From Chloroflexota bacterium (GTDB taxonomy: Bacteria > Chloroflexota > Dormibacteria > CF-121): a stretch of 9,661 nucleotides of DNA. The stretch covers positions 1-9,661 of the forward strand of contig VBFX01000198.1 in the NCBI GenBank assembly GCA_005889395.1. Direction: 5' to 3'. The notes beneath the pieces were generated by a model that saw only the letters and a list, made by a program, of their open reading frames with translations, did not search any database and was not told the origin of the DNA. The translations under genes were made by a program, and so were the position numbers. Shown here one piece after another: positions 5,032 to 9,661 of the stretch (the stretch's first letter is position 1; the number at the start of each line of letters is the position of its first letter).

Positions 5032-5937
5032 TTAGTGACCGGCAAGGCGCTCGACGACGGGGGCCAGTCCTTCCATCAGCTCATCGCCGACGGCGATGTA
5101 CGAGATCCCAAGACTCTCGCGGCGCCGCTGGAGCGTGTCGACCATCTCGTCGACCGCGCCCGTCAGCGCCGAGACGGCGCCGGCCTGTGCCAGCCTCTGC
5201 GCGGTGAGTCCCATCTGGCTCGCGATCCAGCGCGGGACCTGCTGCCCAACCGCCATCAGGTTCAGATTGAGCTCGACCTGATCGAATCGCGAACCGGCGG
5301 CCTCGCGGATCCATCCGATTCGTTCGGCGAGCTCAGTCTCGGTCGCAGTGGGCGGGAGCCCGAGCGCGATGATGTCAGCCTCGCGGGCGGCCAGCTCAGC
5401 CAGGCGCTGCTTGCCAGCGGCGACCAGGATCGGGGGCCGCGGCTGCTGCACCGGGCGCGGTGAAATCTGCGCATTGTCCGCCGCATAGTGCGGTCCTGTC
5501 GCCGTCACGGTCTGGCCCGAGAGGAGGGCCTTGATCAGCGCCAGTGATTCCGCGAGACGCGCAACGCGCACCGCACCGGAATCGAACGGGACGCCGAACA
5601 TCCGGTTGTCTTTCGCGGCGGCCGGCCGGCCCGCCCCCATCCCCAGCTCGAAGCGGCCGCCGGAAAGCACATCCACGGTGGCCGCCTCCTTCGCCAGCAT
5701 GACGGGGTTTCGATAGTCGTTGGCGATCACGTAGGTCCCCACGCGCAGTGTTCGGGTCGCCATCGCGGCGGCGGTCAAGGCCGGTAGGGGAGCGAGGCTG
5801 TGCTGCAATCCATCCGGCATCAACAGGGTTGCGTATCCCATCGATTCGACGTGGCGGGCTTTCTGCGCCCACTCCTCGCCGGAGCGGGCCTGCGCCGCGA
5901 CCACGCCGAATCGAAATGGGCGTGTGGTGCTAGGCAA
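5032..5937 (-). CDS. F420-dependent LLM-class oxidoreductase, TIGR03621-like
   Basis: A luciferase-like monooxygenase fold (TIM barrel) that uses cofactor F420 rather than flavin in its characterised relatives; the substrate is unknown. From TTG 5935-5937 it has 301 residues, normal for the MSMEG_2516/TIGR03621 group. Visible blocks are FRFGVVAAQ (8-16), GYATLLMPDGLQ (34-45), TLRVGTYVIANDYRNPVMLA (63-82) and the hallmark KEAATVDVLSGGRFELGMGAG (83-103), then RPPILVAAGKQRL (167-179). It is soluble and cytoplasmic. The TTG is chosen because it gives the first beta strand intact. A longer open reading from 6012 only re-reads the upstream gene, and the next candidate (GTG inside FGVV) would cut the first strand. 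The start overlaps the end of the upstream membrane gene by 8 nt, so translation is probably coupled. Stop TAA 5032-5034. Confidence 0.88.
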   Translation of the reverse strand: MPSTTRPFRFGVVAAQARSGEEWAQKARHVESMGYATLLMPDGLQHSLAPLPALTAAAMATRTLRVGTYVIANDYRNPVMLAKEAATVDVLSGGRFELGMGAGRPAAAKDNRMFGVPFDSGAVRVARLAESLALIKALLSGQTVTATGPHYAADNAQISPRPVQQPRPPILVAAGKQRLAELAAREADIIALGLPPTATETELAERIGWIREAAGSRFDQVELNLNLMAVGQQVPRWIASQMGLTAQRLAQAGAVSALTGAVDEMVDTLQRRRESLGISYIAVGDELMEGLAPVVERLAGH

Positions 5938-6277
5938 TCGTCGGATCTTCCGGCTTTGTTGCCGGAGGCGTCGTCGGCGCCGGGCCGTGGGTGTGATCGT
6001 GGTAGTGCCCACCGCCGTAGCCCCAGGGGCCGCGTCCCCACGAGCGCCACGCGAACAGCCTGAAGAAGAGGAACCCGATCAACAGCAGCCAGAACAAGCC
6101 GAAGAACGGGAAGAAGCCGAAACCGTAGTAGCCGTGATACACGGTCTCACTGCCACCCGCCGTCGTCGTCACCACGGTGGCCGTCTGGCCGGCGTGGTAG
6201 GCGACCAGTCCGACGACCGTCGCAATCGCGGCCGTTACAAGGCCCCAGATCCATAGAAAACCGAACCGTCGATTCAT
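5930..6277 (-). CDS. Small two-helix membrane protein with His/Gly-rich tail
   Basis: The start is ATG 6275-6277 with a perfect AAGGAGGT (6283-6290) 5 nt upstream. This excludes the longer reading from 6322. The product is 115 residues: helix 1 about 7-26 (FLWIWGLVTAAIATVVGLVA), a short Thr/Gly/Tyr-rich loop, helix 2 about 54-73 (GFFPFFGLFWLLLIGFLFFR), then WRSWGRGPWGYGGG and a His cluster HYHDHTH (91-97) before a Pro/Thr tail. The four alternating histidines could bind Cu, Ni or Zn. I do not recognise a family; proteins of this general plan are common and uncharacterised. It is first in a run with the F420 oxidoreductase (8-nt overlap) and lies head-to-head with the ABC exporter genes. Confidence 0.8.
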   Translation of the reverse strand: MNRRFGFLWIWGLVTAAIATVVGLVAYHAGQTATVVTTTAGGSETVYHGYYGFGFFPFFGLFWLLLIGFLFFRLFAWRSWGRGPWGYGGGHYHDHTHGPAPTTPPATKPEDPTIA

Positions 6278-6282
6278 GCTTG

Positions 6283-6290
6283 ACCTCCTT
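6283..6290 (-). promoter_or_regulatory. Strong Shine-Dalgarno deciding the start of the two-helix protein
   Basis: AAGGAGGT on the minus strand, 5 nt before ATG 6275-6277. It shows that this gene has a led message, unlike the ABC gene leaving the same 104-bp divergent gap. A clear -10/-35 pair for it was not found. Confidence 0.8.
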
Positions 6291-6366
6291 GAAAAGTCTC
6301 TGACGTTCATCATGCCCACCACTTGTGAAGGCGCTATGAACGAGCGGCGAACGCGCCAACCCGGGA

Positions 6367-6381
6367 TATCATCAAACGAAA
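6367..6381 (+). promoter_or_regulatory. Candidate -10 for a leaderless ABC exporter message
   Basis: TATCAT (6367-6372) lies 9 nt before ATG 6382, with no Shine-Dalgarno in between (the spacer is CAAACGAAA). Transcription starting 7 nt after the hexamer would leave about 3 nt or fewer before the ATG. No -35 match is seen 16-18 nt upstream. Confidence 0.45.
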
Positions 6382-7662
6382 ATGCCCAGCCTGAGCCGCC
6401 TTCTTGCGACCTACCTCCGCCCCTACGGCGGCGCCGTAGCGCTGGTCGTCGGCCTGCTACTCATCCAGTCGATCGCCAACCTTTACCTACCCAACTTGAA
6501 CGCCGACATCATCAATAACGGCGTCGTCAAGGGGGACATCGGCTACATCTGGCGGATCGGCGCCATCATGCTGGCCCTGGCGGTCATGGTGGGCATCCTC
6601 GCGATCGTGGCCGTCTGGTTTTCGTCGGGGGCCTCAATGGCATTCGGACGAGACGTGCGCCGCGCGGTTTTCGAGCGCGTCCAGCAGTTCTCCGCCACCG
6701 AGATGAACCGTTTCGGCACGCCGTCACTGATCACCCGCAACACCAATGACGTCCAGCAGGTGCAGTTATTCGTCCAGATGGCGCTGACCATGCTGGTGAC
6801 GGCGCCCATCATGCTGGTCGGCGGCATCATCCTGGCGGTGCGCGAGGACGTCACGCTGTCGGCCATCCTGGTCGTGATCCTGCCGCTGATGGTCGCAGTC
6901 TTCGCGGTCCTGATGTATTTCGCGATCCCCCTGTTCCAATCGATGCAGAAGAAGATCGACCGAATCACCGAGGTGCTCCGCGAGCAGATCACCGGGGTCC
7001 GCGTCATCCGCGCCTTCAACCGCACCCCCTACGAGCGCGACCGCTTCGAGGCGGCCAACGCCGACCTGACCGGAACCGCCCTGCGCGTCAACCGGATCTT
7101 CGCCCTGGCGCTGCCGACCTTGCTGGCCATCATGAACCTCTCCAGCGTCGCGGTCGTCTGGTTCGGGGGTCACCTGATCGACAGCGGCCAGATGCCGGTC
7201 GGCAACCTGATCGCCTTTCTCGCCTACATCCTCCAAATCATGTTCGCCGTGATGATGGCCGTCTTTATGGTGATCTTCATCCCGCGCGCGATTGCCAGCG
7301 CGATAAGGCTCGAGGCCGTTCTTCAAACGCAGCCCGCGATCACCGACCCGCAGCGCCCGCTCGAGCCTGCGGCAAGGACGGGTGCCGTCGAATTCCGCGA
7401 CGTGACGTTCGGCTATCCGGGAGGGGAGAAGCCGGTGCTGCACGGCCTGTCGTTCGAGTTGCGGCCGGGCGCGACCACCGCGATCATCGGCGGCACCGGA
7501 TCGGGCAAAACGACGCTCGTGAACTTGATTCCTCGGTTCTTCGACGTCACGGAGGGGATGGTCGTCTTGAACGGCGTCGACGTCCGCCAGCAGCCGCTCG
7601 AAACGCTGTGGAGTTTGATCGGGCTGGTCCCCCAACAGGCCTACCTGTTCCGGGGCACGTAG
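6382..7662 (+). CDS. Heterodimeric ABC exporter subunit 1 (TM287-like), N-terminal part, broken
   Basis: A type IV ABC half-transporter of the multidrug/lipid exporter class. Residues 1-300 form the six-helix membrane domain (helices near 17-36, 58-80, 133-153, 157-180, 242-262 and 275-298), with coupling segment VLREQITGVRVIRAFNR (198-214). The nucleotide-binding domain begins near 335, with Walker A GGTGSGKT (370-377) and Q-loop VPQQAYLF (416-423). At RGT (424-426) the frame hits TAG 7660-7662. The remainder of the domain resumes in the -1 frame at 7659. Compared with the paralogous second subunit, about 29 codons of the helical subdomain (the xxxNxxYG... segment) are missing, with a net loss of 3n+1 nt (about 88). 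The product as read cannot hydrolyse ATP. It is either a real pseudogene or a collapsed assembly. Confidence 0.85.
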   Translation: MPSLSRLLATYLRPYGGAVALVVGLLLIQSIANLYLPNLNADIINNGVVKGDIGYIWRIGAIMLALAVMVGILAIVAVWFSSGASMAFGRDVRRAVFERVQQFSATEMNRFGTPSLITRNTNDVQQVQLFVQMALTMLVTAPIMLVGGIILAVREDVTLSAILVVILPLMVAVFAVLMYFAIPLFQSMQKKIDRITEVLREQITGVRVIRAFNRTPYERDRFEAANADLTGTALRVNRIFALALPTLLAIMNLSSVAVVWFGGHLIDSGQMPVGNLIAFLAYILQIMFAVMMAVFMVIFIPRAIASAIRLEAVLQTQPAITDPQRPLEPAARTGAVEFRDVTFGYPGGEKPVLHGLSFELRPGATTAIIGGTGSGKTTLVNLIPRFFDVTEGMVVLNGVDVRQQPLETLWSLIGLVPQQAYLFRGT

Positions 7663-7667
7663 CCGCG

Positions 7668-8033
7668 ATGCCCGAGCAGCTCCAGGCGCCGGTTGACCAG
7701 GGCGGCACCAACCTCTCCGGTGGCCAGCGTCAGCGGCTGGCGATCGCGAGGGCGCTCGTCAGGCGACCGCCCCTCTATCTGTTCGACGATTGCTTCTCGG
7801 CGCTCGATGCCGGCACCGACGCCCGGCTGCGCTCGGCCCTCAAGCCGGAAGCGCGTGACGCCGCGGTCGTGATCGTGGCGCAGCGGGTCAGCACCATCCT
7901 CTCCGCCGACCAGATCATCGTCCTCGACGCGGGGCGGATCGTCGGCGTCGGCACCCATCACGAGCTGATGTCCACGACCGAGGCGTACCGCGAGATCGTC
8001 GCTTCCCAGCTGGGAGAGGAGGCGGTCGCATGA
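7668..8033 (+). CDS. ABC exporter subunit 1, C-terminal NBD fragment
   Basis: This is the continuation of the broken first subunit; homologous sequence starts at 7659 (VAAMPEQLQAPV). From ATG 7668, 5 nt after the premature TAG, it has 121 residues: signature LSGGQ (16-20), Walker B LYLFDD (36-41), D-loop SALD (44-47), switch region IVAQRVST (69-76) and the exporter tail DAGRIVGVGTHHEL (87-100). The catalytic Glu after Walker B is Asp41 and the switch His is Gln72. This pair defines the degenerate ATP site of heterodimeric exporters such as TM287/288, so the substitutions are native rather than decay. There is no Shine-Dalgarno before 7668, so expression would need reinitiation after the TAG. 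The TGA (8031-8033) overlaps the next gene's ATG. Confidence 0.82.
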   Translation: MPEQLQAPVDQGGTNLSGGQRQRLAIARALVRRPPLYLFDDCFSALDAGTDARLRSALKPEARDAAVVIVAQRVSTILSADQIIVLDAGRIVGVGTHHELMSTTEAYREIVASQLGEEAVA

Positions 8034-9661
8034 TGGCGCGCAACATGGGCGGGCGGCCACCGGCGCGCGGAGGATTTGGCGGCGGACCGGGCGGTTTCGG
8101 CGGGATGCTCCCACCGCAGAAGACCAAAGACCTGGGCAAGACGCTGCGCCAACTCCTTGCCCGGCTTCGACCAGAGCGGACGCGCATCACGATTTCCGCC
8201 ATCCTCGCGCTGGGCAGCGTCGCCGGCACCGTGATCGGGCCCAAAATCATCGGCAACGCCACCAACGTGATCTTTGACGGCGTCATCGGCAAGAGCCTGC
8301 CCGCCGGTCTGACCAAGCAGCAGGCTGTCGCGGCACTTCGGGCGCAGGGCCACGCTCAGATCGCCGACCTGGTGTCGGGAGCCAACGTCGTGCCTGGCCG
8401 TGGCATCGACTTCACGCAGCTAGGTCAGATCCTCGCGCTCGCCGCGCTCGTCTACCTTTTGGCCTCCGGGCTCACCTGGATGCTCTCCTACATCATGGCC
8501 GGGGTGGCGCAGCGCACCGTTTACGGGTTGCGCCGCGACGCCGAAGCCAAGCTGGCTCGCCTCCCGCTGAAATATTTCGACAGCCATGCGCATGGTGACA
8601 TGCTCAGCCGCGTGACCAACGACATCGACAACATCACGACCACGCTGCAGCAGGGCCTGAGCCAAATCCTCACCTCAACGCTGACCATCGTTGGCGTGCT
8701 GGCGGTCATGGTATGGATCAGTCCCTTGCTCGCGGTGGTCGCCCTGGTCACGGTCCCGCTCTCGATCGTCGTCACGCTGCTGGTCGCCCGCCGGTCGCAG
8801 AAACATTTCGCCGCCCAATGGGCACGCACCGGCACGCTCAACGGCCAGGTCGAGCAGGTGCACACGGGGCACGCGCTGGTGCAGGTCTTCGGCCGCCGCC
8901 AGAAGGCGATTGCGGAGTTCAACCAGCAGAACGAGGCGCTCTACGAGGCCAGCTTTCGGGCCCAGTTTCTGAGCGGCATCATCATGCCGGCGATGGCGTT
9001 CCTCGGCAACGTCAACTATGTCGTGATCGCGGCAGTCGGCGGCTACCGAGTGGCGACCGGTTCGATCACGCTCGGCGACGTGCAGGCCTTCATCCAGTAC
9101 TCGCGCCAGTTCACGATGCCGATAACGCAGCTGGCCGGTCAGTTGAACCTGCTGCAGTCCGGGCTGGCGTCGGCCGAGCGCGTCTTCGAGTTTCTCGGCG
9201 CCGAGGAGGAGACGCCGGACAAGGTCCTGGATTCCCCTGGCTCGCTTGCGGGGGAGGGCCAGGGAGGCGGCGCGGTCGCACTGGAGCACGTGTCATTCCG
9301 CTACGAGCCGGAGAAGCCGCTCATCATCGACTTCAATCTTGAGGTTCGGCCGGGGCAGACGATTGCCATCGTGGGGCCGACTGGGGCGGGCAAGACGACC
9401 ATCGTGAACTTACTGATGCGTTTCTACGATATCGACGAGGGCCGCATTTGCCTCGACGGCATCAACACCCGGGCCCTCCGCCGCGATGACGTGCGCGGCG
9501 TCTTCGGCATGGTACTGCAGGACACCTGGCTCTTCACCGGCACCATCCGCGACAACATCGGCTACGGGAAGATCGGGGCGACCCACGAGGAGATCGTCGC
9601 CGCCGCGCAGGCCGCCTACGTCGACCCGTTCGTCCGGACCCTGCCCGAAGGGTACGACACC
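8030..9661 (+). CDS. Heterodimeric ABC exporter subunit 2 (TM288-like), 3' partial
   Basis: The start is ATG 8030-8032, inside the ATGA overlap with subunit 1, so translation is coupled; a GGAGAGGAGG stretch (8013-8022) supplies the ribosome-binding site. 544 residues are visible and the frame is open at the right edge. A Gly/Pro/Arg-rich N-terminus (residues 7-25) precedes the conserved LGKTLRQLLARLRPER (35-50). The membrane domain spans about 52-380. An extra-membrane insertion of about 45 residues lies between helices 1 and 2 (84-128, LPAGLTKQQAVAAL...), an arrangement I recall from actinobacterial and Chloroflexota relatives. The nucleotide-binding domain begins near 416, with Walker A GPTGAGKT (449-456), Q-loop LQDTWLFTGT (496-505) and the helical segment IRDNIGYG (506-513), which is the part deleted from subunit 1. 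The signature, Walker B and catalytic Glu lie beyond the window. This subunit should carry the consensus catalytic site's Walker B Glu. Substrate unknown: drug, lipid or peptide. Confidence 0.9.
   Translation, partial: MMARNMGGRPPARGGFGGGPGGFGGMLPPQKTKDLGKTLRQLLARLRPERTRITISAILALGSVAGTVIGPKIIGNATNVIFDGVIGKSLPAGLTKQQAVAALRAQGHAQIADLVSGANVVPGRGIDFTQLGQILALAALVYLLASGLTWMLSYIMAGVAQRTVYGLRRDAEAKLARLPLKYFDSHAHGDMLSRVTNDIDNITTTLQQGLSQILTSTLTIVGVLAVMVWISPLLAVVALVTVPLSIVVTLLVARRSQKHFAAQWARTGTLNGQVEQVHTGHALVQVFGRRQKAIAEFNQQNEALYEASFRAQFLSGIIMPAMAFLGNVNYVVIAAVGGYRVATGSITLGDVQAFIQYSRQFTMPITQLAGQLNLLQSGLASAERVFEFLGAEEETPDKVLDSPGSLAGEGQGGGAVALEHVSFRYEPEKPLIIDFNLEVRPGQTIAIVGPTGAGKTTIVNLLMRFYDIDEGRICLDGINTRALRRDDVRGVFGMVLQDTWLFTGTIRDNIGYGKIGATHEEIVAAAQAAYVDPFVRTLPEGYDT

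Noticed and set aside
6766..7635. Long minus-strand open frame (289 codons) opposite the ABC gene
   Set aside because: It is the exact antisense of clear membrane-domain and ATPase sequence, is extremely rich in Asp/Arg/Gln/His, has no start signals, and arises from GC-rich codon use.
8675..9289. Long minus-strand open frame (204 codons) opposite ABC subunit 2
   Set aside because: Antisense shadow of an intact conserved gene, with skewed composition and no ribosome-binding site.
1..9661. Mobile elements, CRISPR arrays, tRNA/rRNA genes, attachment sites
   Set aside because: I saw no transposase or integrase, no spaced repeat array, and no recognisable tRNA or rRNA sequence. The only exact tandem repeat is the 17-bp pair at 4993-5026.

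Overview
The window is GC-rich and gene-dense. It looks like chromosomal DNA from a high-GC, F420-using bacterium, most likely Actinomycetota or the Chloroflexota / 'Ca. Dormibacterota' side of the tree. The evidence is the F420-type luciferase-like oxidoreductase, the actinobacterial-style heterodimeric ABC exporter, the AlkZ-type winged-helix protein, and promoters that place a -10 element directly before the start codon. No phylogenetic marker is present, so the lineage is an inference. I saw no tRNA, rRNA, CRISPR array, transposase or phage gene.

Layout, left to right. (1) The 3' half of an AlkZ/HTH_42 winged-helix gene (+) converges on a tiny Gly/Gln/Pro-rich protein gene (-); a bidirectional terminator lies between them. 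(2) A two-gene minus-strand operon follows: an MBL-fold hydrolase with an N-terminal zinc ribbon, then an erythromycin-esterase-family protein that starts with TTG inside the stop of the first gene. (3) A threonine dehydratase gene (+) diverges from that operon through only 24 bp, where two overlapping -10 elements appear to make leaderless messages in both directions. (4) The 3' end of the dehydratase is lost. It is joined tail-to-tail, at a 12-bp perfect palindrome, to the 3' end of a minus-strand four-helix membrane protein. (5) That membrane gene is the last of a minus-strand run: small two-helix membrane protein, TIGR03621-like F420 oxidoreductase, then a 112-bp gap with a tandem repeat and a dyad, then an amicyanin-like copper lipoprotein and the membrane protein. 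(6) Diverging rightwards is a two-gene TM287/288-type heterodimeric ABC exporter. Its first (degenerate) subunit is broken by a roughly 88-nt out-of-frame deletion inside the nucleotide-binding domain. Its second subunit runs off the right edge.

Most of the genes are ordinary families. The points of real interest are the two independent coding-sequence deletions (dehydratase/membrane gene, and ABC subunit 1), which are either genuine gene decay or collapsed assembly; the compact leaderless divergent promoter; the small repeat protein; and a stretch of dense dyad symmetry at 840-934. I do not see a clearly new multi-gene system.
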